Shown here piece after piece: positions 12,121-23,022 of a DNA stretch of 64,000 bases. Position 1 is the stretch's first letter. Every line of letters starts with the position of its first letter. The notes below the pieces were generated by a model. It did no database searches. It was not told the origin of the DNA and saw nothing but the letters and a program-made list of their open reading frames with translations. Where the stretch lies: the NCBI GenBank assembly GCA_029582265.1, contig CM055822.1:1550001-1614000 (forward strand). The letters run 5' to 3'. The stretch comes from Zoroaster sp. YZ-2022. Taxonomy: Eukaryota; Echinodermata; Asteroidea; Forcipulatida; Zoroasteridae. Position numbers and translations under genes: made by a program.

Positions 12121-12510
12121 TAGGGCTGTGTGTTTTCGGATATTTTTGGAACCGGATACCCGAAATCAGGAAACTTCGGATACCCAGATACCCGTTTTCA
12201 TTTTTGTTGAAAACATGCCTCCGGTGGTGTACAAATACATGTACTGTAAATGGTAACAAATTGACTTTTATAATACAGAGGATACCATACTATCGATCTT
12301 TTTTTCATTGGAATGTAATCTCTTGAGTTGAAAGAGAATTGTCTGGATACAAGTGCATTGTTCAAGAGTCACAAGTTTCTGTTTGCACCGCTCAAATGTT
12401 AAGTCCGAATTTTAAAAAGTCGTTTACGGGTAATTGGAACCGAAAAATGGAACCGGGTAATGACTGTTTCGGTCGGGTATCCGGATACCCGGATAACCGG
12501 CACAGTCTTA
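12121..12510 (+). mobile_element. hAT-like MITE, copy 2
   Basis: TAGGGCTGTGTG at the left and CGGCACAGTCTTA at the right, flanked by a perfect 8-bp duplication TATTCAGC (12113-12120, 12511-12518). The internal GGATACCCG repeats are those of copies 1, 3 and 4; relative to those the interior is inverted. Confidence 0.87.
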
Positions 12511-12597
12511 TATTCAGCACATGAAACCAAACCATTAGCAGGACATTGCTTTTCACCTTTAAAAACCACTCATAGAGATTTGTCAGTTCAAAATGCG

Positions 12598-12817
12598 TTA
12601 AAGGGGCAGTATCGACATTATCAGAGCAGACTTGCGACAGGGCATAGAAAACAATATTCTAGTTTAAGATGAACACAGTGACTGAAAATTAATGGCTCAT
12701 TTATGCAGCAGCAACAGTAATATGACCTTATCATGGGGTATTATTTTCAGCTGACTTAATCTAAAACTAGCACACTGATTCCATGCCCTGCTGATCATGA
12801 CAATACTACCCCTTTAA
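12598..12817 (+). mobile_element. TTAA MITE family 5 (TTAAAGGGGCAG), copy 1
   Basis: TTAAAGGGGCAGTATCGAC and GACAATACTACCCCTTTAA are inverted ends with TTAA at both edges. The interior is itself nearly palindromic (ACACAGTGACTGAAAATTAA ... TTATTTTCAGCTGACTTAAT). Its right TTAA is shared with the next element. Confidence 0.85.
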
Positions 12818-13187
12818 CCCTCCTACTCTTTGACCATTTGAAACCATTCAAAATTTCCACTTACCAAAATGCCCATTGGTTTTGTACACACATACACTGT
12901 ACCATTTGAACAGTGTTGGTAGCAAGCTTTACTATACCATTCAAATCCATTCAAATGCATAGGGGGTCCATTGATTCACCACTTAGAAGTATCCAAACAA
13001 GGTTTTGTATTAGCTGTACTACCATTTGGAAAGATCCAAACAAGGTTTTGTATTAGCTGACCTACCATTCAAAACCATTTGGGGGAATCAATACTGTACA
13101 GTTATTTCACCCTTCAAAACCACAAAAGTGAATGGTTTCAAATGGTGCATCAACTTGTATGAAAAAAGTACCAGAAGTAGGAGTTAA
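12814..13187 (+). mobile_element. TTAA MITE family 2 (TTAACCCTCCTACTCTTTG), copy 1
   Basis: Shares its first fourteen bases with family 1 but has a different body, made of CCATTTGAAACCATTC and related words, and ends CCAGAAGTAGGAGTTAA. Second copy at 18181-18551. It begins on the same TTAA that ends the preceding element. Confidence 0.85.
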
Positions 13188-13565
13188 ATGAAACAATAAG
13201 CCTTCAAGACAGCCATGCTTTCAGCAGAAAAAAACTCCTTAGCAAACTGTTGTGCTAAGGAAAATTTCTTGTCGTTTTGCTATGCATAACTTTGTATGCT
13301 ATTAAGCAGTGCAATGTAATTTGCCCCTGGTATCCTGTTGGTAAGTGTTACATAATTCCAACATAAACCACGCCCACTTGCTGGCTCCAACAATCATCAG
13401 ACGCCCATTTGAAATGCATTGACCACCCTTTTTCTTTAAGGATTCCCCCAAGAAATTAGAAAGCTTGGGACTGTCTCAAGAATCACTTTTGAATGTTAAA
13501 AATCAAGGAATTTATGGTATGTATGCCAGCTTTGGAACTGGAAGTTGCAAAAAGAATGCGCGTAC
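13188..13565. other. No gene recognised
   Basis: Nothing supported here beyond an AAGGAAAATTTCTTG / CTTAGCAAAC element-like stretch near 13240-13270. Confidence 0.4.
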
Positions 13566-13609
<44 letters not shown>

Positions 13610-13943
13610 TGTGGACTTATATAGCGCACGTATCCACCAACTGAGTGGTGCTCAAGGCGCATTATATTATTACCCCTGCTCATAAGGCTCATAAATCATT
13701 CCTGAAACCATCTCAGCTCCCTGGGGAGTATACAGCTCAATTGCTGCCATTACAGCGCATATAGGGCAAATCAACCAACTCTGCCCTCACAGGTACCCAT
13801 TTAACCCCTGGGTGGAGAGAAGCAATTATGGTTAAGTGTCTTGCTCAAGGACACAAGTGTCACGGCCGGGATTCGAACCCACATTCTGCTGCTAACACCA
13901 GAACTTGAGTCCGGTAAGCTAGACCGCTCGGCCACGACACTCC
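13566..13943 (-). repeat. tRNA-derived SINE with (TTA)n tail (family A)
   Basis: On the minus strand: head GGAGTGTCGTGGCCGAGCGG (A-box region), B box GGGTTCGAATCCC, then CTTGTGTCCTTGAGCAAGAC, a conserved central part, the 3' end GCGCCTTGAGCACCA..GTGGATACGTGCGCTATATAA and a (TTA)14-type tail. Matches the 32.0-kb SINE over its whole length. Confidence 0.9.
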
Positions 13944-14797
13944 ACATATGCTCACGTATTACAGGTACACACGTGTACATGTATACTTATGAATGGGATA
14001 GTGTATAAGATGATGCCATGACAATACTTATGACTGAACAACAACAAAAAAAAAAAAAACAGTGAAACATTAGAGAATGTGATTTAGTGTACAACAATTA
14101 TGCACACATATTGTGTGCATCTCTCAGATTCAATTATTTTTCAATTTTCAATGATTCTATTTTTGCAATGTTAATTTCTTTCAAGGTCACATACACCTGA
14201 CCGGATTCAAAGAGAGCGCATAAATTAATGTATTTATTTATTTTTTTCAAAGCTTAGCCCTGGATGTTGGCACACCATATGGGAGTGTGTTGTCGCATGC
14301 AGACACAACAAATCCCAATGCTGTTCTCATGCTTCAATTAGCATGTTAAATATAGTCAAAGTACATTAAGTGGATAGAGAACCATTTTTTATGATTCTTC
14401 CTCTGTGCATTGAACAAGGGAACCGTAAAGAGATTATTTTGTTTTTTTATTGATGGTGGCGAAACCATGGAAACCAACGATTCCTCAAAAGATTTCCCAT
14501 AAAGCACCAAGTGCTAGACATATGTGCATAATTTTAGGAGCTTGTCTTGTCTTGTACGTAAGCCAAATACTGCATAAAGAGGTGGAATGACAAAAATCAC
14601 AGGTGACACTACATGTAGGCATAATGGACTGTTGTTGCTATCCGCAATTTTGTCGGTCAAAATTTCCAGGGTTCTCCAATCTTAGTTAAATTACAAATGT
14701 AGTATCCACTTTTGGGGTGAATAAAATCATTTTTAATACGTGAAAGCCTTTCTCTGTGGTAAAATGCTGATATTGCTTACTTGTTAGCCCAACACTG
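13944..14797. other. No gene recognised
   Basis: AT-rich non-coding sequence with an A-run at 14046-14059. Nothing else supported. Confidence 0.5.
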
Positions 14798-15344
14798 TAA
14801 GCCTGTGCCGGGTATCTGGATACCCGACCAAAACTGTCATTACCCAGTTCCATTTTTCAGTTCCAATTACCCGTAAACGACTTTCAACAATTTTGACTGA
14901 ACATTTAAGCCACACCAATGGAAGTCTTCCATTTTTTGTTAACATTTTTTGTGTGGGGAATGGGGATGCTACAAGTCGTTTTTAATATCGAGGTGGGAAA
15001 ATTATTACAGTAAATACACATTTATTACGTGTTCATATCGGTTATTGTATACATTCAGTGGCATAACTATGGGGGGCACGGGGGCACGTGCCCCCCCCCA
15101 GCCGAGGTCCATGCCCCCCCCCATTCAGAATTTTGAAAAATAGCTCCCTATTTGAGACTGTAGGATTCAAGTATTGACATGCCCCCTAGAAAAAGTGGTG
15201 CACCCCCTAGTGCCCCCCTGAAAATTTGGACCTTAGTTACGCCACTGCATACATTCGGGAGTATTTATGTGTTTTTACAAATTGTTTACAGTTGGAAATC
15301 TTCGGGTATCCGATTCCTGAAATAACCAAAAACACACAGCCTTA
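14798..15344 (+). mobile_element. hAT-like MITE, copy 3, with nested element
   Basis: Ends TAAGCCTGTGCC and ACACAGCCTTA flanked by the perfect 8-bp duplication CAACACTG (14790-14797, 15345-15352). The central part is interrupted by a second element at 15056-15247. Without the insert it is about 350 bp. Confidence 0.87.
15056..15247 (+). mobile_element. 192-bp hAT-like element (CAGTGGCATAAC) nested in copy 3
   Basis: CAGTGGCATAACTA at the left and TTAGTTACGCCACTG at the right; flanking octamers TATACATT and CATACATT differ by one base. The interior has GC-rich runs of C and G. A similar right end lies at 37323-37336. Confidence 0.8.
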
Positions 15345-15523
15345 CAACACTGATGCATCCACATTGAGTTTGGAGAAGGCCATTTTGTTACTTTTGCATT
15401 TTCATCATCACCAGTCTAGTAACGTTAAGGACACAGGTCTGTATACGTCTTGATCCGTTTCATGAACATACATGTACAATGTACGTATGTATTTTCTGTA
15501 TGCATTGCAAATAGATATCTCAT

Positions 15524-16066
15524 TAAGGCTGTGCCGGGTATCTGGGTACCCAGATATCCCGGGTATCTGGGTATCTGGGTACCCAGATACCCGACCGAAA
15601 ATGTCATTACCTGGTTCCATTTTTCAGTTCCAATTACCCGTAAACGACTTTTTAAAATTCGGACTTAACATTTGAGCGGCGCCAACAGAAATCTGTGACT
15701 CTTGAATAATGTAATGTTTACACTTTTACAATTTTATTTCGTCTAAGAAGAGATTGAAGAGATTATACTAGCTAATGACTTTGTAGCATTTTACGGACGG
15801 TTTCCACACACTTTCCTCCAACTGTGTGATCTAATGTTTGCCTACATTGTATTTGCAGTTATTGGATTAGTGCATGCTTTATGTCTACAGTGGGAGTGTG
15901 TGCCATGAGCTGTTAATAGAGGGGATATTATTATAGGGAACGTCCATATTAATTATTGCGCTATTAATAAAAAAGTGTTGTTGAAATTGAAAATTAAAAC
16001 GGGTATCCGGGTATCCAAAGTTTCTTGATTCCGGGTATCCAAAAATACTGAAAACGCACAAACCTA
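15524..16066 (+). mobile_element. hAT-like MITE, copy 4
   Basis: Starts TAAGGCTGTGCCGGGTATC, ends ACGCACAAACCTA; flanking octamers TATCTCAT and TTTCTCAT match at seven of eight. The left end has a longer GGGTATCTGGGTACCCAGAT array than its relatives. Confidence 0.8.
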
Positions 16067-16740
16067 TTTCTCATAAATGCCTTGGTGAAAGACCGGATGT
16101 GTCTAAGTTTTCCAGGTGGGCAGACACTACAATACCAAATCTACCTCGGTGTATTATATGCACTTACAAGCACAATCTGTCCTCCTGTCTGTATGTTCCT
16201 AGTGCATAACCAACCACAGGGCAGATATCAAATCAGCAGACTTTACATTTATGTTATCAGTGTCAGACCTTGACCTTGAAGCTCAGGTCAGCCAGACCAA
16301 AACACATAAAGCATGACATAAATGGGACATACATACGGCATTATTAAAAGTGACCAAATTGTTTCACAATTCACAAACATGTACAGGTATTCCTAAGATT
16401 GGAAAGATTTTAAAATACATGTTTACACTTGTAGTATATTTTTGCATTTAAAGCCCAACATGAACGAGGACGAAAAATACGTTTTCTGTTGAAATTTATG
16501 TTTGCTGGGGTGTAATAAAGACGTGCCTGTCATTTAACCAAAGGTTAAGAAGTTTAGACATAAAAAAAAAACATTCTTTTGACCCGGAAAGAGGCCGAAT
16601 ATGTTCCAACCGGAGGTCGTTTTGTAAAAGGAGCGTGTCGTCATCACTTCATTTACATGTGATGAATAGTAATTTTTTTCCCTGTTTTGATGACGTAGAG
16701 CTGTGGACGCGTTGTTTGGATCCCCGGCCCCACTCGTAGA
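16067..16740. other. No gene recognised
   Basis: The minus-strand frames at 16534-16977 and 16649-17116 overlap the plus-strand acidic exon and the ACATGT tract and look like shadows. Nothing else is supported. Confidence 0.5.
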
Positions 16741-16855
16741 TACAATGTACATGTACATGTACACACCGTATACATGTACATGTACAATACGTACGTGTGT
16801 ACACATAGGTGCGAGTGTATTTTGAAACAGCACGCGACGAGAACTTGCTGAAATT
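16741..16855 (+). promoter_or_regulatory. ACATGT-palindrome tract and presumptive 5' UTR of the 16.86-kb exon
   Basis: Immediately upstream of the ATG are two clusters of overlapping TACATG units (16743-16762 and 16771-16786), then CpG-containing sequence. The tract can form a hairpin. Whether it acts as promoter or is only a microsatellite cannot be told from sequence. Confidence 0.25.
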
Positions 16856-17139
16856 ATGGCCGATATTTCTGATAATGATTCCTGGGAGGAGCACAGTATT
16901 GTGGAGGAACAGCTGTATTCCTCCAGTTCGGATGATAACGTTAGTGATTCTGACGATGTCAGCTCGCCTGAAGACAAGCCTAATGCCAGCGACGACGAAC
17001 AACAGGACCAGGGGGAGATCGAAGTCCACGGTGCCGAACCCTACCAGTTTGAGCCAGTTGTGGCACCGCGCGAACGAAACGACGACCAGGCCGACGAAGG
17101 CGGCAATGGAGACCAAAATCGCCTAATTGATACGGCTTG
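16856..17139 (+). CDS. Acidic first exon of a P2X7-C-terminal-domain-like protein
   Basis: ATG at 16856 opens 94 codons plus two bases (TG), then a consensus donor GTAAGT at 17140. The peptide MADISDNDSWEEHSIVEEQ continues with Ser/Asp/Glu-rich acidic sequence, then EPYQFEPV near residues 62-69, and ends NRLIDTA plus a split Trp/Cys codon. In many marine invertebrates, proteins with the zinc-binding P2X7 C-terminal (ballast) domain have an acidic leader, a PYxFEP motif, about twenty residues, then RxxNTxWCxCxxC. This exon fits up to the Trp. The Cys-rich second exon was not found to the right, so it may be distant, outside the window, or lost. The call rests on motif memory. Confidence 0.5.
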
Positions 17140-18180
17140 GTAAGTTCATCTTGACGGAATGGTAAATATTTCTCAGACCCAAAGGAGAATGCGGTTCTTA
17201 CTATTAGTGTGTGTTAGTGTGTGTGAGCACAGACAAAAGTTTGCAATATATTGTGGGTAAAGCAATCGCACGTAGTACATATAGGCTCGAGTATATGCTC
17301 GAGTTTATTTGAATTCCTAGTGCACCCACACAAGATTTGGGCATTTTTATTCAGGATGCAATAAATAAAACTACATTTTCGGCGATTTCCAGAAGGCGAT
17401 GCGAAGAAAAATTGCATACATGTACGTATCGCAGTCAGCAGTTCGTGTAGTCAGGGACACGACGTGGCTCACGCATGCAGCTGGCTGATTGGTGATGCAA
17501 TCGTGTCCACGGCCTGACGTCATTCATAAAGATTTTTCACACAGCGCCACCAGCGGTCAATATGCGGAAAAAATAGTGGAAAGTCGTCACATAAGACACA
17601 TTTTTATTTCCGTAGTATTTATTATTTCAAACTTCCAATTTTTTTTCTTTTGAATTTAGTTCGTAGATACATTATAAAGAAGGCAAAATGTTCCTTGTTG
17701 CTTTACATACATCGATCATGTTCGTCTTTAAGAAAAGGATTCATACAAACATTTGTGACAGATTTTATCTTATAATTATTTCGATAAATTTGTAAAAATT
17801 TTCACAAGACTTGCACCTGACTTTATTGAACACAAGTGGCTTTACGTCCCATCTGAAAAGGATGCATGCCCCTAGCCTAGCCACGCAACTGTGAACTATG
17901 TACCGGGAATAGTCTCCCTTCCAAGTACTGACCGCAGTTAACATTTCTTAACTTTGGCATTCATGCCACTGGCTCTTCCATTGAGTTAAATGTCTCGGCT
18001 GTAATAAACCAATATCTTATTTTACAAGTGTGGTAAGTCTTATTATCTGAAGTGTGATAGGCATATGGAACCACTGCCCTCTTAGAGATCATGGCAGTTA
18101 CAACCATCCAGGGGCTGTCAATCATTGTCTGGAATGTTTGAAATAGTGGACAAGAATATATTTCAAAATTATTGTACCTT
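17140..18180. other. Presumed intron; unassigned minus-strand open frame at 17961-18180
   Basis: No Cys-rich second exon for the 16.86-kb gene was seen. On the minus strand a frame with MIDSPWMVVTAMISKRAV and YAYHTSDNKTYHTCKI runs to a stop at 17961; it has a protein-like composition but matches no family I recognise. Its 5' part runs into a MITE. It may be a transposon remnant. Confidence 0.3.
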
Positions 18181-18551
18181 TTAACCCTCCTACTCTTTGA
18201 CCATTTGAAACCATTCAAAATATCCAAAATGCCCATTGGTTTTGTACACACATGGTGATACCATTTGAACAGTGTTGGTACAGTAGCAAGCTTTACTACC
18301 ATTCAAATCCATTCAAATGCATAGAGGGTCCATTGATTCACCACTTAAAAATATCCAAACAAGGTTTTGTATTAGCTGTACTACCATTTGGAAAGATCCA
18401 AACAAGGTTTTGTATTAGCTGATCTACCATTCAAAACCATTTGGGGTAATCAATACTGTACAGTTATTTCACCATTCAAAACCACAAAAGCGAATGGTTT
18501 CAAATGGTGGATCAACTTGTATAAAAAAGGTACCAGAAGTAGGAGGGTTAA
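18181..18551 (+). mobile_element. TTAA MITE family 2, copy 2
   Basis: TTAACCCTCCTACTCTTTGACC to CCAGAAGTAGGAGGGTTAA, with intact TTAA and inverted ends. Nearly identical to the 12.8-kb copy; the high similarity suggests recent spread. Confidence 0.88.
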
Positions 18552-18760
18552 TGTGTAACATTCTGTGTGCATTTTGTTCAAATCTGTTCATTGCTCTTCT
18601 CCTAGTAGAAAGAATTTAAACTACTTTCAAATAATTTTTTTTCATAAAATAATTGCAGCGGCTGTCCAGTCATGGGAAAACAGTAATTATGTAAGTGAAT
18701 GCACAAATTTATGATGCACCGTGATCTTTTCCTTTTGTGGTAAAAAAAATTACACCTTAA

Positions 18761-19052
18761 TTAACCCTACATGTAACTACCCCAAATCTTTCAAAATCCA
18801 CCGCCTGATTTTTGCCTGATTTTGATAGATTCAGTACTCCACAGTATAGCCCAGCAAATAGATCATGTAGCCATGTGTACCAAATCCATCACACTCCACC
18901 TGTAGGCTGCTTTTGTTGGATTCAGGACTTTGCTTTTGCTATTGTACCAATTCCATCAAAGTCCAACAATTGGGGTACCTTTTTACTGCATGTTGATGGA
19001 TTTTGGCGATTTGGGATGGTTTCTAGCCAAAATGCCTCTAGAGGGGGTTAGG
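18761..19052 (+). mobile_element. Diverged TTAA MITE (family 7, CCAAATCC-rich)
   Basis: Starts TTAACCCTACATGTAACTAC with CCCCAAATCTTTCAAAATCC, and ends TCTAGAGGGGGTTAGGG without a clear TTAA. The interior has CCATCA-AGTCCA words similar to the 26.2-kb element. Ends are approximate. Confidence 0.5.
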
Positions 19053-19181
19053 GATGCTTCAGTAACTTACACTGTGTGTGTATCTCATTTGAAAGTGACT
19101 AACTTGTTTTTTTTTTTTAGAAAGATGAAAGTGCACTGATAAAAATGACATTTCTGGTGAAACAGCAAAGCAAACACATCT

Positions 19182-20262
19182 TTAACACTAACTCCATAGG
19201 CCCATTTGCTTACACATAACCTGAATCCTTCCTAACTCCCTAGGCCCATTTGCTTACACATAACCTGAATCCTTCCTAACTCCCTAGGCCCATTTGCTTA
19301 CACATAACCTGAATCCTTCCTAACTCCCTAGGCCCATTTGCTTACACATAACCTGAATCCTTCCTAACTCCCTAGGCCCATTTGCTTACACATAACCTGA
19401 ATCCTTCCTAACTCCCTAGGCCCATTTGCTTACACATAACCTGAATCCTTCCTAACTCCCTTGGCACATTTGCTTACACATAACCTGAATCCTTCCTAAC
19501 TCCCTAGGCCCATTTGCTTACACATAACCTGAATCCTTCCTAACTCCCTAGGCCCATTTGCTTACACATAACCTGAATCCTTCCTAACTCCCTACGCCCA
19601 TTTGTTTACACATAACCTGAATCCTTCCTAACTCCCTAGGCCCATTTGCTTACACATAACCTGAATCCTTCCTAACTCCCTAGGCCCATTTGCTTACACA
19701 TAACCTGAATCCTTCCTAATTCCCTAGGCCCATTTGCTTACACATAACCTGAATCCTTCCTAACTCCCTAGGCCCATTTGCTTACACATAACCTGAATCC
19801 TTCCTAATTACCTAGGCCCATTTGCTTACACATAACCTGAATCCTTCCTAACTCCCTAGGCCCATTTGCTTACACATAACCTGAATCCTTCCTAACTCCC
19901 TAGGCCCATTTGCTTACACATAACCTGAATCCTCCAAAATCCTCCAAAATCCTTCAGTAGTAAAGCAAGCACATGACATGTACAATGTATGCACACAAGT
20001 GTTTCTAATCTGTGATATATGGCCAGGGACCCTCCCTGCATGCATGGAGTAATAAACAGTGTCCACTGACCCAAGCACTGACCTTGCAATCACTACAACA
20101 AACATGGATGTACATGTACCATGGAAAGGCAAGTATGCCTAATAACCTCCAAAATCCTTCACTTTAGCGAAGAGCATGTAGCATGTACATAACCTCAATC
20201 CTTCAAAATCCTTCACTTTAGCAAAGAGAATTTTTGAGGATTTGGGAAGGTTAGGGTTTTAA
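19182..20262 (+). mobile_element. Minisatellite-carrying MITE (family 3), copy b
   Basis: TTAACACTAACTCC to GGTTAGGGTTTTAA. The left two thirds is a 44-bp array, the right third the conserved core with AAGCAAGCACATGACATGTA and TGACCCAAGCACTGACC. Open frames over it are repeat translations. Confidence 0.88.
19190..19935 (+). repeat. 44-bp minisatellite, about 17 units
   Basis: Unit: AACTCCCTAGGCCCATTTGC followed by TTACACATAACCTGAATCCT and TCCT. Units are almost identical, with rare variants such as TTGGCACAT and TACGCCCATTTG. The array is entirely inside the MITE. Confidence 0.95.
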
Positions 20263-21017
20263 TACAAGACAATCACAGTTCAAGATACATGTACGCAGTT
20301 TTGTCAAAATCTGAAATTCTGAATACAGAGATACATGTACATGTAGGCCTATAAGGTTACAAAATTACATGTGTGTAAATGCACATAATATCCTTCACCA
20401 TGTGCTCTTTTAATGATGTTCTTCATGGAATTCTACCTAGCTGATGATGGACAACTACTGCAGGGAACCATTTCGTTCAAAAAATTTGCATAGCAAAACT
20501 GTGATGCAAAAAATGAATTTGCATAGCAAAAAAATATTTTTGTATAGCAATCTGTGAATTTGGTGTACTTAGCAAATTTAAAAATGCTTAAAATTACAGT
20601 ATGTAGTGTGCATAGGTAAAGGTGTTATTTTTTAAGGCTTTACTGTTGTTTGTTCATAATATGAATGTCCAAATTTTACCAGAAATAATAATCTTTAGTG
20701 TCTGGAAATTGAGCCGCAGGTGGTTTTAAAAAAAATCACATGTTTCATTCTTCTAGGCCAATTTCTTAATTATTTTCTCCAAATTGCAATCATTCATGAA
20801 AGTTAGTCCTCCGACCATTTTCTTTTTTGTTTACATTATTATATCGATCGCTAAAACAGAGGCAATATCACGAAAACAAATTACTGACTGCAACATGTTC
20901 GGGTGCTTTTCAAAGTGAATTTCGCCGAGTGTAACGTTACTTTGTGGTATGATCTCTATGGTATGATCAGTAAAACGTGTAGCTTTGCATGGTGAGGATG
21001 ATAAGTAAGACTAATTG
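20263..21017. other. No gene recognised
   Basis: AT-rich; GCATAGCAAAA words recur at 20488-20550. Nothing coding. Confidence 0.5.
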
Positions 21018-21122
21018 CGGTGACACCATGTGGAATCTCAATTGAGTAGTAATTAGTTCTGAAAAGAACTGGTGGTACAACTCGACGTTTCGATCAGTAT
21101 GCTCTGATCGTCCTCAGGAGAA
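21018..21122 (-). repeat. Penelope-like terminal fragment with hammerhead-like core
   Basis: On the minus strand at 21084-21117: CTGAGGA, a perfect 7-bp stem CGATCAG/CTGATCG with loop AGCATA, then AAACGTC. CTGANGA-stem-GAAAC is the core of hammerhead ribozymes carried by Penelope-like retroelements. If the outer C-G pair is counted in the stem, one core G is missing. Related copies at 54307-54390 and 61731-61835. Confidence 0.5.
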
Positions 21123-22409
21123 TGGTATGATCAAGCTTGATTTTGATTATTAAAAATTCGTCAGGAAAATGAGTGGCTCACTTTGGTTGAAAGTGCGATC
21201 ATATTGTGTGCCAAAATGATTCTAAAACTCACCACTACATACATGTATATAAATGAATGCTAATTTTGTTAAATTTCAAAACTATTATTATAAAACGAAG
21301 TTAGTAACGTTTCTAGAGTTCCTTTGAATACGGCCGTAGTGATCGTATGAAAGCGCACGTGCGAACTTAACACGGTACTTATTGTGTATGGAGGTAGCTC
21401 ATTGCTCAATGTTCCAACCCCCAAACTCGGGAGAAGAAAAAATAAACACGTGCGAAGCTAAAAAAAAAAAAAAAAAATGGGCGGTTGTTGCGTGTTTTCC
21501 ATTTCGGGAATTTCGCCCGTAGTTAATTCATCAGCAGAAAAATATTGCATGCACATAGAATTTTAGGCATTGCGGATAAAATCCTTACAGATTGCTGGGA
21601 AATAAAGTTGCATACAGTATGTATGGATGCACACAGGTAAAACAAGTGCACGTGTTTACTGTTGCATCAACACCGTCGCGTCGTGAAGTCATCGTTGACC
21701 ACGTACATCGCATGGACATACCCCCGGCGTGGTCTGGACACACAGAAACAAACCCAGTTGGGACGGATCCCTTGGTATTTTTTGTTCGGAAATATACATG
21801 CAAATGTTATTTCGGGAAAGGTTTGTGAATATGATTTCAAAAATGTTTATTATTAAACCACAAATTTTGTGAAAAAATCTGTCGCAATTTGTATCGCAAA
21901 ATCTGCGATGTATTGTTTGAAATTCTATCGCAGATTGTCCAAATTACGTCGCATTTTGCGATGCGATACAGGGGAAATCGTTCACTGTACTGAGTGGCAA
22001 GTAGAATAAATATGGTGTTTTCCCTGAAATTTTTTTAAATTAAAATTTTTAAAAATTTAAAAGTTTGCATAAATACTATCGGTACTGTATATGAAAGCAA
22101 TTTCAATACTTTCACAATATTTCATTTTAAATTAACACATAATTTATCGCAGTTGGTGTTCTGAAATATGAACACTAAATTATTCAGCATTTAAAAGGAA
22201 GGTATAACATTGGTTAATGTTGCCAAACTGCAACATCGATTGTAAAATACACGTACATGTATGGTTACATGAATAAAGTAAACATTTTAAGTTTCAGTTT
22301 AATATGTTGTGTCGTTCACAAGAAATAAATGAATAAAATGCACATTTTTCGATCAGCAAACACAAGCTTTGTAGCTTTGTATTCATTCCAATATGAAATT
22401 GTGATATTA
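21123..22409. other. No gene recognised
   Basis: Contains an A-run at 21460-21477 and several ATCGCA words (21880-21970). Paired open frames at 21585-21828 on both strands have no recognisable domain. Confidence 0.5.
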
Positions 22410-23022
22410 TTAACCCTAACTCCCTACGCCCATTTGCTTACACATAACCTGAATCCTTCCTACATGTAACTCCCTAGGCCCATTTGCTTGTAAACACATA
22501 ACCTGAATCCTTCCTAACTCCCTAAGCTCATTTGCTTACGCATAACCTGAATCCTTCCTACATGTAACTCCCTAGGCCCATTTGCTTACACATAACCTGA
22601 ATCTTTCCTAACTCCCTAGGCTCATTTGCTTACACATAACCTGAATCCTCCAAAATCCTTCAGTAGTAAAGCAAGCACATGACATGTATGCACACATGTG
22701 TTTCTAATCTGTGATACATACATGTACATGGCCAGGGACCCTCCCTGCATGCATGGAGCAATAAACAGTGTCCACTGACCCAAGCACTGACCTTGCAATC
22801 ACTACAACAAACATGGATGTACATGTACCATAGAAAGGCAAGTATGCCTAATAACCTCAATCCTCCAAAATCCTTCACTTTAGCAAAGAGCATGTAGAAT
22901 GTAACTTCAATCCTTCAAAATCCTTCACTTTAGCAAAGAGCATGTAGCATGTAACCTCAACCCTTCAAAATCCTTCACTTTGGCAAAGAGGATTTTTGAG
23001 GATTTGGGAAGGTTAGGGTTAA
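22410..23022 (+). mobile_element. Minisatellite-carrying MITE (family 3), copy c
   Basis: Intact TTAA at both ends (TTAACCCTAACTCCCTACG ... AAGGTTAGGGTTAA). About five 44-bp units, some separated by ACATG insertions, then the core and three copies of a short unit CAATCCTTCAAAATCCTTCA at the right. Confidence 0.88.

Noticed and set aside
16534..17116. Minus-strand frames of 147 and 155 residues
   Set aside because: They overlap the plus-strand acidic exon and the ACATGT tract; the plus-strand frame has a better start, composition and donor site.
19182..20262. CRISPR-like regular repeat array
   Set aside because: Units are contiguous 44-bp tandem copies with no unique spacers, inside a TTAA MITE in a eukaryotic genome.
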